DNA from: Mastacembelus armatus | Lineage: Eukaryota; Chordata; Actinopteri; Synbranchiformes; Mastacembelidae | DNA: 64,000 nucleotides | Direction of reading: 5' to 3' | Assembly: GCF_900324485.2 (NCBI RefSeq) | Contig: NC_046641.1 | Coordinates: forward strand, 4,028,799 to 4,092,798 | In this document: in pieces, positions 1-29,654 of the stretch | How positions within the stretch are numbered: position 1 is the first letter of the stretch | How the letters are laid out: every line of letters begins with the position of its first letter | Notes under the pieces: model-generated | Databases searched by the model: none | Seen by the model: the letters and a program-made list of their open reading frames with translations, nothing else | Told to the model about the DNA's origin: nothing | Made by a program: the position numbers and the translations under genes

Positions 1-54
1 AGATTGCTGTTCACTGGGCTGAGTCTTAACATGCTTTTTCTGCTACCCTGCAAG

Positions 55-5278
<5,224 letters not shown>

Positions 5279-6600
5279 CGTCCTGCACTTGTCCATAAAG
5301 ATCATGTCCAGAGAAAACATGCCAGCTGCTTGATAAGGTGAACCCTACTGAGCAGCCATGGCTGGCCTGCTTATTCTGAGGATGCTTTATTCAGCCACCA
5401 GGGGGAACTGTCAACACGTTGTAAACTTGGAAAGAGCCACCGTGATCAAAGCCATGTCTGTTGAAGATGTGATAGCGTGCGTGTGCTGTTTACCTGCTGT
5501 GTCCATACAAGACATCCCTAAGTGATGCATGGACAAAATATATCATTCCTTTTTCAAAATTTTATTTAATGAGTTGCTTCACTTTAATATTTTCCCCTGC
5601 CCTGTTGTGTCACAGTGCACATTAGCTCCCTATTCCCAGGGTGTAAATTCTGCTGATGTATTTCTGTGGGCGAGTGATTGAGGAATGATTTAATGAATAG
5701 AAATATATTTGTCATGTTTATTCATTTTTTCCCTAGAAATGTTTTAGTTGGTTGAAAGTTTACCTGTGCCAATGTCTCCCTGCTGAGGACCAATTGAACG
5801 TTTCAGTTTCCCTGATGTTTACGCTGTCATAATTTTGTACAGAATTAAAAAGTATGAGACTGAAAGCTGTAGTGAACACACAACAACATGCAGGCATGTT
5901 GACCTAATCATTTCGTGTGTGTCCTTATTCAGTTTGCAGGTCCTTCTGGTGGTCTCCGAGTCCATTTTAATGTAGATATGAGTGTGTTTTTGGGGAGTGG
6001 TACAGAGAAGTAAAGGGCAAATCATTCCAGGAAAAGGCGAGGCCTAATTCTTCTACCCACGGATTGTATACTGTACTGTGTGTGATTTTAATGTCACAGT
6101 TGTCTTCTGTCCATACTTCATATGTTTTGTGCTCACATTGTTTTTTTTTTTTAGACTCTGCCTGGTTTCATTTCTTCAGCTGGGGTTGATGTATATGTGT
6201 TGCTTTCTGCGTTCCCTGTATGTAGTCTCCTACCACTATAGGACAAAACCACACTGCTGTAGAAACACAAGCACCTGGAGATGATCTGAAATAGCACAGT
6301 GATTCAAATGTCCAGTTATTAACAGGTTTATCATCCAAACTAGTTTTACTTTCAAAGCTCGCTGAAAATATACTGTGATCGCATTACTTTTCTTCATCTC
6401 ACTACAAGTATATACTTGTTAGCACAAACTCTAAGCTTAGTGTGATTCATGTAAAATCAGCAATAATCAGTAACTCTTAGTTTTAAGATAAACAAGGACT
6501 AGTGTGTCATGTTATGTATGCTTCTTGTAAATAAAAACTTAACATTGTTCTTATGTTGTGTTCTTCCTCACTACTGAATAAAAAGTTTTGTTTTCAGCAG
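5279..6600 (+). other. bcr: bcr 3' untranslated region with two polyadenylation signals
   Basis: Non-coding, AT-rich sequence follows the bcr stop. AATAAA signals at 6530-6535 and 6578-6583 are the likely ends of the transcript. No other gene was recognised here; the short open frames on both strands have no recognisable content. Confidence 0.6.
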
Positions 6601-6841
6601 CTGTCAGATTTATTTTGTCTTACCAGGCTGAGTAATGTTTTGGTCCTTTTCTATAAAGCCTCCAAGCGTTTTTCCTTCTAGAAGTTCGACATTAAAAAAT
6701 CATTATGTAACAAGCAACCCAAAAAATAGACGAAATAATGTTTGCAGCACTGTGCTGACCTGTGCTCAGTAATGGCAGATTGTGTGAGATCTAATCCTAA
6801 AAAGGGAGAAGAGCTAATATTGAGATACTAATGATTATCCT

Positions 6842-7124
6842 GTGACTCCGCCGTGAGGGCAAGGTGGGAAAGTGCAGCGGTAAGCGGGGGGCATGAATAA
6901 GAGAAGCGCAGGTCATAGACACCGTGCAGGCGCTGACATGCTGCACAGGGTGATGCTGAGGTGATGCAACCACAGCAGGCTGGGCAGAGCATCATCGGCA
7001 GCTGCAGACTGGGAGCGATGCAGCCCTGCGCCGTCTGAAGCTGCGGGACCAGCGAGCCTCAGGCGACTGCGAAGGGACGTTATCTGGACCTTTTATTAAC
7101 CTGTCGAAAAACTAGGAGACTCTG
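6842..7124 (+). promoter_or_regulatory. specc1l: Probable specc1l promoter-proximal CpG-rich 5' exon
   Basis: A GC- and CpG-rich island stands out from the AT-rich flanks about 250 bp after the bcr polyadenylation signals. It ends at the donor-like GACTCTG/GTATGA (GT at 7125-7126). The next coding exon downstream on the same strand is specc1l, whose start codon sits inside an internal exon with its own acceptor, so a non-coding first exon is required upstream. Its exact start cannot be seen. Confidence 0.5.
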
Positions 7125-10100
7125 GTATGAACATTTAATCGCTTTACTGTCCCAGCGCTGTGTTTTTGCCGGCTATGCTAACATTGTTAGCCTGACAATA
7201 GCGTTAGCGACCTCCAGCTTTAAGCATCGCTTACTGACAGCTGGGCTCAATTAAGTAAGAGAAAGAAACACAGAGACGTGCTCTAAAGCTACGTTAGCTC
7301 CATATACTCGCTGTGTTGGTTTAGTTTGATTTAAACAGCACCATAATTGTTGTTTTAACCCTCAGACCAGGTTGTAGTTCAGCTGTCGAGCTCATAATAG
7401 TCACTCGGACTCTTAGTGTTGTGTATTTCAAAATAAGGCTCAGCTCTACGTTGACGTGCATTCCCAGATTTATTCCTATTTGAAGACTATTTTAAGTACG
7501 GCTATGTTTTCGTCGACAGTAAAGTCAGTTTGTATTCTGGGTAATGAGTTTAAAAGAGTGCTGTAACCATATGGTAAACTTTAGTTTAGTTTTTATTTGT
7601 AGTTTAGCCAACACTCTGGGTGTTATAAAATCAACTTTAATAGGTCCTTAGCAGTTTTGGCTGTGTAGCCAAACTGAGACCATGTTTTCATCTGGCTCCA
7701 AATATCGCTCTCCGTGACCAGACTGTATTGTTTTTGTTGTATCTACTATAGCCACTTTTCAGCTGAGGTCTAAATACTCTTTGACACAGGTATCATAACT
7801 GCAGTGACGGGTCGCTGCTTTTGTTTTGAAGGTGTGTGGTTAAACAGGAAGTCGCTGAAGCGAAATTCCCTGTGTGTCTGACCCGGGCTAACAGCTAACA
7901 GCTAACAGCTAAGGGCTAACTGGGTTATCTCCGTTTGTTCCGAGGTGCCATCTGTACTTTGTCATGGTTGTCCTGTCTTTCGCCGACTCCACAGAGGGGG
8001 TGTGCTGTGTTTACTAAAAAGGTTTGGCTGGTGGACGTCTGTGTTTGGCGCTAATGTTAGCCGTGTGGGTGTAGCCCGGAGGAATGTCAATCTGCCCCCC
8101 ACCCTGGGAGAGTCAACATGAGGGTGCAGCTTTCGGGGCCTTTTGGCAAACTGTTTCAGAGCTCTAGCCTCTGTGTGTTATTAAACATCCTCTCTCTTGC
8201 ACACTCGGTTCATTTAAGATGTTTTGTTAGCCAAGGGTGACCAGGGATGTTTCCTAGCTTTCCTGGAATAGCCTGGAGAGACCAGTATTTCACAACCTCC
8301 TCCTTAAATCAGTGTCTAGAGTTCTAATTTATGAGAGCTTCCTACTTGGCTGAGCCTGATCTTGCATTGCTTTTTAGAAAAACATATTCCTGTGTTAGGA
8401 GCTTCACCCAGAATCACTGAACAAGGGGAAAGGAAGGTGTGTGTCTACTGCAGGACTTCCACAGTGTGTCAACGAGGTGGGAGGTAAGTGATAATTCATG
8501 TCTGGTCTGTAATGCACATGTGATGCTAAAGGTGCTGAAAATGTAAATAATTGAATTTCAGTCAGCTTCTTGTAGTTACAGTATCTGTAGTTGAAGGCCA
8601 TATTATAAAATGGCTTTTGTTTTTATCTGTGAGGTCTATTTTGGGAAATAAAACTCAAGGTCTGACAGTGTCTGGGTCGTCTCAGGCAGACTGGTGCCTC
8701 GTTTCTTTGTGCACACAGTAACCCTTGTGGGGTTTACTGTTTTTTTTTTTGTTGGAGACGCCACCACAGGAAGCTGATGTTATGGGAAGGAAGTGCCTCC
8801 CCTACAGTTAAAGCATGTGTGTGGAAGGAGAGCAGGGAGGGGGTATTTAAGACCACTGCCCCACAAGCAGTTCCTTCTTCGTCCCTTTTCTCAGGGACTT
8901 GCTATTATTGAGCAGGCAGCAGAGTAACACTATGCCCACTTGTTTCTTTGGCTAGGCTTGAATGACATCCACTGCATTCATTAACACTGAAATCAAATGC
9001 TGTAGGTCTGTTTAATTTGAATCAGGACCAGTGCTGCAGGCTGCTAGTGTGGAGCAGTACAGAATGACATTATAGTGTTGTCATGATTAGACAACCTCCA
9101 CCTTCTTACTGATAAACAGTGATGGATTATTTTATTTCTATTTAATAGACAGCTTAAACTTTTACATTTTATATAATCTTTGTGGTCACTGGTATGTCAG
9201 TAGCCACCCTTCCTTCTTAATAGTTGGATGCATTGTCAATCACCTTGCCCAATATTTAAGAAAATGTTTAGCTGTGTCAGACACACCCAGCTGGGCTATG
9301 ACCTTTTCATCTCTGTGCTGTTCATCATAAGTTTGAACTGTATTTCAACACAAACCACCCAATATTGTGGTGTCATCAGGAAAGTCTTGGTTTTTTTCAG
9401 CAACACATAAATAACACTGTTTTTGATATAGTGTGATTCATTACAGATGTTTGAGTGTGTGTTTATTTTTTGTGCTGTGATTTGGTTGGTTGGTATAAAA
9501 CAAATAGCCCTATTTCACTGGTGTATGTTTTTGTAGATTGTGTAGACCTATATGCTGAAGTTAATACTGTTTTCCAGAATGTGAGAGTGAAAGAAAAGGC
9601 AGCTGACTGCCCCATTTAGCTGCTCTGTTGATCCCCAGGCTGTGTCTACTCAGTTCCAGTAAAGAGTGTTGTGCTTTAGCAAGCAGCTCTCTGTGTCAGA
9701 CATCTGCTTTGACTCACATTCATCTACTTGGAAAACTGGCAAGTTGTTGATCTCACATCTGTTCTCAGGAAAAACACCCAGCACAAATTAAACTTAAGGA
9801 TAAATGCACGTCTGCAGAGAAGTAATTAATTTCTCTATATACTTGTGTTTTATCATGGCAAGCTGAGACCCACTGAGTTTCCTGTATCTTATGTTGGAGA
9901 AGAGTTAACTTGCTTGGTGGCATATAGTATGATGTTAGCATTTGCAATGGTGTTTTCTTGTTGTGTCCATTAGTTTGTCAGTGCTGCAAATATGTTCAGT
10001 TTTGATATGCTAATTAGTTTCTTCATTAGTAGTTTGATCTATACAGTATGAGGAAAGTAGCTAAATACATTTTTATCATAACATCCTGGACAATGTCTGC

Positions 10101-13100
10101 TTGAAACATTACCTACATGATTATCGAAATAGCTGATGATTCATTTATAGGCTAACAGCTATTTCAGCTGCAGGTTCTGATACACGTGGAAAGCAGAACT
10201 GTCAAAATACTACAAACTAGTTAGTTACAAACTAAATCTAGGGATGTCCTGGTCTGAGCTGAAGATGGTTTTATTTAGCTGAACCTAAGCACTATCCTTT
10301 GTTTTGCGTCATCTGTCACACTGGTGTCATAAAGAGAGAAAGCAATTTGCAGCACAATGTGACTTCAATGTCTGCAGTATGGAAATATTTGAAGTTAGAA
10401 AACAAAAACTGTCCAGCAGCCAATTGCAATGCCTGCAATGTGAGCATTTAATGAGACGGGAGTAACAGAGCTACACTCAATACTACCTAAAAAACAAACA
10501 CTGCACAATCAGTTCAATCATCACATTTTACTATACCTAATAGGAATTAGATTTGTGTTTGTTGCTACTGTGAATGTTAAAGTTAAGATATTACACTATT
10601 TTAAAGTGGGATTTTGATTACATTACTCTTTGAGTGTTCTACTTTTAACATGTTTTATTTTGCTTACTTGGTTATTACTTGGTTATGTTAAGCAGCAAAT
10701 GAAAACTAATGCTGCACTAAGTGGAACTGTCATAACCATATAACAATGTTTATTTGTTTTTTTTTTTTTAATTAAAACTTCAAGCAACAACTTAGATGCA
10801 GCCATTTTTTCTTAATGCATTGCTAAGCATATATACTAGATTGATTTGAATAACGAATGTACTTTAAGTGTGTACTGTGTAAATATATAGAAAAATACCT
10901 GTATCACACTGGGATTCAGTATATGCAGATATTGAGGACTCGAATCAGGTTTGGGGGAAAAACAGACAGACAACCCTGGCCTAGTCTTCCAGAAAATTAT
11001 TTACAGCTCCAGTGCAGAAATAACTTAGGAGAAGCTGGCAATATGTAATGTTTTGGTTTGCCCAAAAATGCTGATAACTGTAACCTCCAAGGAAAGTTAG
11101 TGCAGTGGGGATGCCTGTAAAAAAAGTGTATATTTTTAAAAAACTTTAAACAAGTAAAGGACACAGGCTAAAAAAAAGGAGCCCGAAACTCTGTGCTTCT
11201 GAGCTCAGTGAAAATATAGTTTGGATTATTTTTGTCCTATAGTACAAGTCGGTGTCAGTAAAAATACCTTTTTATGAAAGGAGGCACAGAACTGCATAGT
11301 CTAACCAGCTGGGATACTTGATTTGCCCTTACCTCCTAAACTTAGACGTAACTGTCCAGGGTCTCAACTGGCCATAGGAAGTTTCTCTAAATCAGTTTTT
11401 TTTAATACAGATTCTGAGTAAAGGTCTGCAACTCACATCTTTGTAAATGCCAACAGACTCCTCAAATGTCTGGAGGCTGGGGCTGTGTGTGTACTTTGTG
11501 CTTTAGTTTTATGAAGTAGGTGCAGCTGAACACTAACCCTAACATCTGTGTCATTGAAGGCCAAGGTTAACCTGACAGAAATAACAAGCCAAACAAAGAG
11601 AATAATGAATCGCATTGAGGCATCAGTGCACTTGAAGTGGAAGATTTGGTGCAGGATGATTTAAAGTAACACCTGTACCTCAGAAACACAGCTGTAACCT
11701 ATTAGTCAAGTGTTTGTTTTTGAATAAAGCAGAGTTACAGTTAGTGGCAGGTTATTTTAAACTCATATTTGCAGAGACAAAGCAAACAATATGCAACACA
11801 AATATGAACCGAGCTATCACTCTGCTGTCCACCTTATCCTTCTGTATCAGATTTTAATCATTGAATCATTTTTCTGTTGCGTATTTATTTAACTAAAATT
11901 CAAGGAAAGGTTTCAGTCAGTGAATGGTTTAAACATTTCTGACCCTACTCACAGTGCTCTATTTGAAGTCAGATTTGTCTATTTGATGAGATTTCTTTCC
12001 ATATCCAAACAACAAGGTTCTTCCTAGGAAAACAACAGAGCACTGACCCAGAGATAGATTGTAGCAAGGTTTCCTGTGTATAATAAATCACTTCAGCTCA
12101 CTTTTTCCTCTTAAGAGAACTTCAAGATGTCCAAGTCTCTGCTAAAATACTTACTCTTTGTCTCCGGCTGTGTCCCAAATGACTCTTTGCTATTGTGGCA
12201 TCAAGTCAGGTTCACTTCAGACCTTAACACATGTGAAGGACGTTCCTATTTGGTTTCAGCCAGTTTCACCACCTTGCTCCCTGCCAGGTGAACATAGTTT
12301 ATTGGCAAAATTGTAACAAGAAACTCCAATGTAGACATAAGTGCTTTGTTCGATATATTTTTGTATCATGGCGTACGGATTCAGCATGCATTTTGAATCA
12401 CACCCCACCAAAGTGTGTTCAAGAATGTGCCCTCATTAAATTGTTATTAGGAATCTTTTCTGGGTTGTCAGGTTGTTTAAACAGTGCAACAGTGATTGTG
12501 AAGTGGTATGAGAACATCTTGCATGAACATGGCACTAACTGATTTCTTGGCAGTGCAAGAAGAAATCCAGTGCATCTGAACATTTGGCCTGTATCGGTCT
12601 AACAGACTCACATTTTTGCTTCACAAAATATGATAGCAGTTGGTTTGAGATTTCACTTTGATCTGTGAAGTATTCTGTTTCTCCTTTTTTGGTCCTGCTG
12701 ATCTTTCTGCACAGTGCTAAGGAAACCCCTTTTTTGCCAGTCATTTGACTGTGATAAGGAGCAGTTAGTAAGACCACATTCTTCCCTCCACTGCTAATGT
12801 ATCCTGATGATCGAACATGTCTCCACCACCCGCTTAGATTAAACTGTATCTTTATCAGTGTCAGTTAGTGCAGCCCCAGTGGTGCGAGGCTACACTGAGC
12901 TATGATTAACACACGTGGGCCATCTAGTGGACATATTGGTTGGCCTTTAGAAGCCTTTGGTTTTGGGTTTGTCTTGCGCCCCTGTTGTTGTTGTTGTTGT
13001 TGTTGTATGGTCCCTACAGTTTCCTAAACAGCTACCAAATATAATGTAATTGAAAACTGTTATTTAAATAGCTGGTACCACCAAAGCTAACTGAAGTGAT

Positions 13101-13434
13101 TTATTGTACACAGGAAACACAGCTACAATTTATAAGTGGGACACAGGTGCCGAAGTATCATGATGTAGATATGAACAAACGCTTTTTAGACTCCAACATC
13201 TGAATAATATCTACAGCTAATTACTGTCAGGATCAGGTACAAATGTACAGTGATCCACCAAACCTCAAATCATAGCCAGAGGTTTTTAGAAGTGTGCAGC
13301 TATTCAGTAGTGCCTCTGTGTTTTCTAGTGTTTATGGAATAGACTCCGTGGAAACAATTCCTCATCCATGGAAAACTGAAGCTATCACTCTGCATGCTGG
13401 CATACATTACCTTTCTCCTCTCCTTTGTCCACAG
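7125..13434 (+). other. Large first intron of specc1l, no gene recognised
   Basis: About 6.3 kb of AT-rich non-coding sequence. It holds a short tandem of GCTAAC(A) units at 7888-7920, a (TTG)n run at 12983-13007 and several homopolymer runs. The open frames here are short and show no domain or conserved motif. The first kilobase stays moderately GC-rich and may carry regulatory sites. Confidence 0.5.
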
Positions 13435-13471
13435 ATTGAGCTGTAAATGTATTGGCCTCAGAGAGCTCAGT

Positions 13472-23086
<9,615 letters not shown>

Positions 23087-25955
23087 CTTCACTTCAGCCA
23101 CCCTGCTCCTGCAGCACAGTCAGAACCACGCCAATCCTCCTGAGCTCTCGGCTACCTTTCAGCACCACAGTCAACTGTTATACCTCACTGATCCCCTCCC
23201 CTTCATCACAGCAACTCCCAGTCACACTGCATTTATTTAGCAACACTACAGGCAGGCCGAGACCTCATGGGACACACATGCCTACTCCACCCTCTCAGTG
23301 CAGCGTAGGAGGCGCTCTGTGTAGATTTATAGTCCAAGGGCTTCACTGTATGTTTACTGTTACACTATTAAGCCATGAGAAGTGACCGGTGATGAAATCC
23401 TGTAGGTCAACTTTTCCGTCGCTTCACATCTGAAGAAGCAGCATGGAAAAGTAACCAAGTCTCAGTGCCTTCTACCTGGCTTTTCCTCACACTTATACCC
23501 GGTCTCCACTCTGTTTAGAGGGGATTCTGATAAGTCTGATCTTTAAGTGTCCTACTTTGCAAAGGTTTGCATAAAAAAAATCAGTGTTTTACTTGTGTTT
23601 GATTGCAAATACTTAATGGGAAACATGTGCTCCTGTAGAGTAACTAAGCAAAAACGATGTTGGAATTTCCCCACAACTCTCAAAATTCCCTTTGAAAGAA
23701 ATTCAGACAGAGACCGCCTTTTTGCACCAGGTCTTCCAGACATTACAGTACAATACAGATGCCTCTCTTTCAATGGATAAAGTGCCTGTGCAAGTTTTGA
23801 TGCGATATACCAGGAGATGAGCTCTCTCTATGGGCCAGCCCTGTGCAGGGGCAGTGTAAAAGTCTGCAATTTCACTGCAATTTGTGAAGCTGATGATTAG
23901 AGAAGCTGTAGAGAGAAGTGACACTGCAGACTGCTACATCACAATCTGATCATGAGTGACTGATTTTCAGGCACAGAAATATGCTACGTTTTACAGTGCT
24001 ACTACAGCTGTTGTTAAGCAGTACTAACATACTCTTAGGATACTTTTCACTAACAGATTCATGAAGGAGGACTAATGTTGAATTGATGAGTACGGAGTTC
24101 TGAACGCTGATCTTACAACTGTATCATGTGTTTGCATTTTATAGAGCTGCATTTACTATCTTGCACTTAGGTGTCTTTCATTAGGCACATACATTACAAC
24201 AGTTCACCATAACCAAAATTTGAGTGAGTAGCATATAGTGTCTTTCTTTTTTTTTGATAAAATGTGTTTTGGTGGACTAGTTCTGTTTAGATCATAGAAT
24301 TTGCAATAATTAGAAACTAGATTTCATAGTGGTAAGGAAGGTAGTTGTTTTTTTTTTTTTGGAAGCCAGAAGAGATAGATCCAAGGTGAAGACTTGTTTT
24401 TGTAGGTTAATGCAGAATCTCATTACAGGAATAGTTCAATTAATTCCAGTTGTTATGCTAAGCTAAGATAACGTGATAATGTTGTCATACAGGTATAAAA
24501 GTGGGTAATTGCAAGAGAGCAAACAAGTTTATTTCCCGAAATGTCAGACTATTCCTGTGACATCAGCAAATGCCACCAAACCTTTTGCTTTGCACATGAA
24601 TTGCAAAATATGCACAAGTGAAGTGGAAGAATTCATTGTGCCATAGACTTTATTATTTTGTGTGTTAATATTGATAGTTTTTGAAATTCCTAGTATGAAT
24701 AACCAGTGCTCTTCAGAGACTTTAGTCATTTGATTTATCCAGTTTCAGTCAGCAGTTGTTACTGCACTGCTGTCTGACTGCGGTGTGTTCATTGTGCCTC
24801 AAAATACCAAGTTCACTGTATTTATTTGCATGGTTTCCAGTAATTCTAGTGAGGTCATTGCTTTATTTGTTTGTCTGAAGTGTTTATACATTTTTTTACA
24901 TTTACATTAAGTAGCTGCACTGAGATAAGCTTTTTGTATTTCACGCTAGTTTCCTGCCTTCTGAGTTCAGTCAAAGCTTGGGGTTATTTTTCCTCACCAG
25001 GCACCTTCACAGTGTGGAAGTAGTTTGTGAGAGAAGGTCCTTCTTCTTGAGCAGCACTACCAGTGAGTGATGGGCTGTGAAGCTGGTTGAAATCCCTGCA
25101 TGTGTCTGCTGAGAAAGACTACACATGGTTTTGATTTGGATCAGATGAAGCAGCCAGCTGGTACCAATAGCAACATCAGAAACAACATTTTTGCCTCGAT
25201 TTAGAAGCACATTGCGTTGGGCTATTGTGTCACGCCAGCCCACATCACCACAGTGTGTACAGCTGCATCAGACAGTCAGTGATTTATTTTTTAAGTGAGC
25301 ACAAGAGCCTGCAATGGTGACATTCTTTTTGTTTGTGTACAAGAGAAGAGTGTGAGTGAGTTATTTAAAGACATTTGAAAGCAATGACCGTTTTGTGATG
25401 CTGAGAATGATCTGCCAACAGTTTTATTGTGTTCTTGAGTCCACCACGTGCCCATGTGTTTTATTGCTCCTAACAGGAGCAACTTAAAGCTGCAGAAAGA
25501 TCTGACGTCTCCCCATCCTGGAAGCCGAATGCGTTTTTACCACACTTTAGTGATCCGAGGACTTTGCGAGGTCCAGTGTGTGTGGATGTGGAGTGATTGA
25601 TGTACACGGGGCCTGGCCTCCTGAGGAGAGACCAGATGGCAACTGGCAAAAGCTGGGAAGCACATTCCAGCTCTTCATGAGGGACATGTTACACTAGTGG
25701 ACCCTGAGGTGATGCCCTTTGAGTGTATGGCTTTACCATATCTACAAATCAAATGTGAATTATTGAGTCCACTACATCACACTTTTGTTTTCACTGTTTA
25801 CTTGAAAATGCTTTATTTTTTCCCATGTTGCCTGTTTTAACAGTCGATGCCACAATTTGTTTTTGTGTGGACTATATTTTCCTAAGAGAAAATCCTAATC
25901 ACACTACATGCAGTGCTGAAATGTTCCCTCGGTGAAGTTGAAGCTGTATGACGTA

Positions 25956-25995
<40 letters not shown>

Positions 25996-26399
25996 TGAAA
26001 AGGGACTAAGCTACAGTATTAAGTGCACACTATGTTGATAATCAGTTGTAAAAAATGCTGTCTGGTTTTAGATTGCTTATTTTTTCTGGCAATAGTTATA
26101 AAAGACCTCTGAAGCAGCCATGTTTGTTGTCATTGTTTTGTCTTGGTAAGATTTTTCTGCCTTACCTAGTTACTTTTTTTTTTTTTTAATTCCTTTTCCA
26201 GTAAACGATGAATAATGTGTTCAGTCAGGGGCAGGGCTCTGGGACTGAGTAATAACTGGATATTTGTCTTTCAGTGTAAGAACATTTACAAATATATTTG
26301 AAACTTGACTCATTTGTCTCCCGTTGCAAAGCAGACACAAGTTTGTGTGTCAGGGCCGGTCTGGTCTGTGCGCACGGCAGAGTCCGCCCCTGGAGAGGA
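23087..26399 (+). other. specc1l 3' untranslated region and intergenic DNA
   Basis: No gene recognised. A (GT)n microsatellite occupies about 25961-25992 and T runs occur near 24248, 24348 and 26168. A long 3' UTR is likely, but I could not fix its end. The open frames on both strands show no recognisable domain. Confidence 0.45.
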
Positions 26400-26655
26400 A
26401 ACGGGCGCACCATCCGCACCAGTGTTTCATGAGACAGCAGAGTGTCTCCTGTCTGAAGTCATCCGCTGAAGAAGCTTCATGGCCTGGTCTGAAGCCGGAG
26501 GCGGTTTGTTGATCAGGCAATAAATTGAAGAAGTTTCATTTACCACCCCGAGCGAAGTGTAAACGATCACTGGCGTCAGATTTTTTGGTTGAGCGCGCTT
26601 CCATCGCCTCATCTCACAAAGTGCCATTTTCTCCGATGTGCAGAAAGAAGAAAAG
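26400..26655 (+). promoter_or_regulatory. Possible non-coding first exon of adora2a
   Basis: This moderately GC-rich stretch ends at a strong donor, GAAAAG/GTGAGT (GT at 26656-26657). Mammalian ADORA2A uses non-coding upstream exons spliced to the coding exon, and an acceptor exists at 29653-29654. It could equally belong to an unrelated non-coding transcript. Its start is not visible. Confidence 0.3.
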
Positions 26656-29654
26656 GTGAGTGGTTTTAGTTTCAGTCTGAGCTGAAGTTTAAATGCTGGT
26701 TTCGATCATTCTGATTATATTCTGCATGGGACACACACCTGTGATCTGGTGCCTGCACGTTGTGCCTAAGAACATGAGGTGCATGTGTGTCAGAGCAGTG
26801 AGAGCTGCAGGTGACACTTAGAAAGTATGTGGTCAAAGCTGAGGTGCGCGGTACCAGTTGTCCTCCGGTGGGTATTAGGTTTCCTTATCAGTGAAAACAA
26901 GACAGTCGTCAGAAGTGGTTCTTCTGTGGTTCCCAGCAGCCCTCTGCTCTGGTGCTTTTGGTTGGATATTCCTGTTCATTTCATATCTGTGGAGAAAAGT
27001 TGGTTTCAATAACAGTTGAAGTCAGTTCTGTCATAGTCAGACCTTCATGCTCCCCTAAGGCTCAGTAATCTTTATGTGTCATTGGGTTTGTGGTAATCAG
27101 AATTTTTGCAAATTTGCTTTGCATTATGGACGTCAAAGTAAAATAAACAATAGGCTTTGTGTCTCAGGGCCTTGATCATCGATTATATGGCATATGGCAT
27201 CTGTGCTTTCATTATCATTCGTAATGTTGTACTTCCTAACTTGGTTAAGGCTCACGTTATTAGATTCTCCTGGAGCTGGTGGTGTAGTCACTATTAGGCT
27301 CATGGATGGACTCTTGTCAACAGAGCTGCTCTGACTAGAGGAGCACCCATCAGCACGGCAGAGCGATGGTGTCTGTTCTCAGGAAGCTGCAGCTTTGAGG
27401 TTTGTTCCTCTTGTGTTTCCTCTGCATGACAGGTGGCGTCACAGTGGATTTGTTGTTTTTTGGGGGGTGGGGGTGCACTCTACTCTGCTTGGTGCAAATT
27501 CACTCAAACATTAAAAACCTTGTAAATCATCCAATTTTTCATATACTGACTGTAAAAAACATCTCAACCCTGCAATCAACTACAAAGAACTATTCCAATT
27601 TAAATAGTTGAGATGCTTGTTAGTGGCTAATATGAAGCACAAACTGTCCATAAGACAGATCTGTTTTCCTTCTTTCACCATTAATCTCAGGAGTTTCTCT
27701 GATGTGTTTCTTAATTCAGACTCATGACAACGTGGAATTAAATGGTGGACTGCTGCCATGGGAGGATCACTGCTGTAGTTTTCAGAGATTCATAATTTCC
27801 TTGAATGCCCTCCTGCACTTTTGTTTTGATACAACGCTGCTGCATAAAACATATAAAGTGCAATATAACACTAAATGTCTGTGACATCAAGGTAAATAAA
27901 TGCTCTGGGCTCAGAGGAAAGAGGCCAACAATAACTTTATTTGTAAGTTAATGAGAATGAAGAAAAAAAAAAAACATCCCGATAACGATCATTCTTGGAA
28001 TAACAAGTCTTTGGTATTATTAATAAGGTCTCATCTGACCCAAAGGGAAAAGCGTGACTGGGAGAGCAAAGACCTCTGTGTTCTAGCACAGCTGTTATTT
28101 CCTAAAATTCAACAGGACCTCTAGATAAATTCCCTGAGAGGGAATTCAGCACCGCAACAACAGCAGATTTACAGTCTGATTCACTAAATGCAAATAGACC
28201 AGGGGACAAACTTAGCGAACTTCTAAAAATTAGACGTAACCACTCTCCTGGCACCATCATTGCTAGTGCAAAGGCCAGAAATGAATGTGATCAAAACTAA
28301 AGGTTTACTGCAACAATTTTGATTACTGATAACCCTGGTTTCCTTTGACTCTGCACATTTTACAACACAAAGTCAGCAGAAGCGATACAGAGTTACTGTA
28401 CAGGCACAATATGGTGAAAAACCTACCCTTTTTAGCAGAAATAAGAGAATAAAAGGCTGATGCTATCATCTTTTGTGTGAAGAACTAGCTCTGTGTCAAA
28501 CCTGTTGCTCAGAACCAGGACACATAAAGCTTTCAAACACTGAATCATTTGCCAAGAAGACAGGAGTCAGTCAGGTACAGACCAAAACCAGGTGGCCTGG
28601 TATAGTTCTTTGCATTAGATGAAGAATATGACACATTTATCAAGTTCCAAAACAAGCACCAGCTGCAAACAGTCATGAGCCGTGATATATGATAGAGCAA
28701 TTTCAAATGTCTCAGAAGGTGTGCAGCCATCTATGACACAGACATGTAGGAGTTCATTTAAGTCAAATGGAAATGTGATAAATCATTTTTATTGTTAAAC
28801 CTGCACTCACTTCGTTTTGGTAAGTTGTGGAGAATAACCACTTTTTAAGTTGATGTGGTGAACCAGGGAACGAGCACTGGCTAATCTACATACAGCTACG
28901 CTCATGTATTTTCATACCTCTGGGACAACCCGAGCAATACTGTGTCATTTTAAAAGCTATAAATGATTCATTTTAACAGAATGAAAAAACATTTTTGGTA
29001 AAACAGGCAGACGATGCATGTCAATATTTGTGCCAGAGGGATGTAAAGTTATAAGCACAACTGTATCCAGCAGACATTATTGACATTCAGATGGAGTTAA
29101 TGTTTTTGACCACCCTCCAAATGTAGACCCAATATAAACTTCATCTTAGCACATTTTGGTGCTCTAACAACACTTGAGGAACTTAACAGCAGCTGTTTAG
29201 CTGCTGAATTCTCACCAACTCGTCACTTACAGGAAGTTAGCATTCAAGGCAATAATGTACAACACAAGTCTCCTTACAGAGCGGCTTAGACTGAGGGCAG
29301 AGACTGTGTGGGGTCTTCTGCAGCAGAAGAGTCTGTCACTGGCCCCGACAAGCTGTTTGAGACAGGTTCATCAGGTTCTTGGTCCAGTGATGGGTGCTAC
29401 CTTTGTGCTGAAACCTAAACTGCTTCAGCTTTGCCTGACTAAGAAGTAGGTTTTCAGAGTCGGCAGTAGTGGTTGGGAGCTGTTGCACATGTATGTTTCC
29501 TCCTCTTCTGATTGGGAAATACCAACCTCTTAGAAATAAGCACCCTTGATAGAGTCCAGCTTTAATATTTACATGATGAAGTGTGTGTTGAAATTCACTT
29601 CCTTTATTGTAGAATCACTTCCTCTTTTTCACTTCTGCACCTCTTCCCCTCCAG
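26656..29654 (+). other. Non-coding DNA upstream of adora2a
   Basis: No coding exon recognised. It holds scattered short open frames without domains, an A run at 27962-27974 and nothing else of note. Confidence 0.4.
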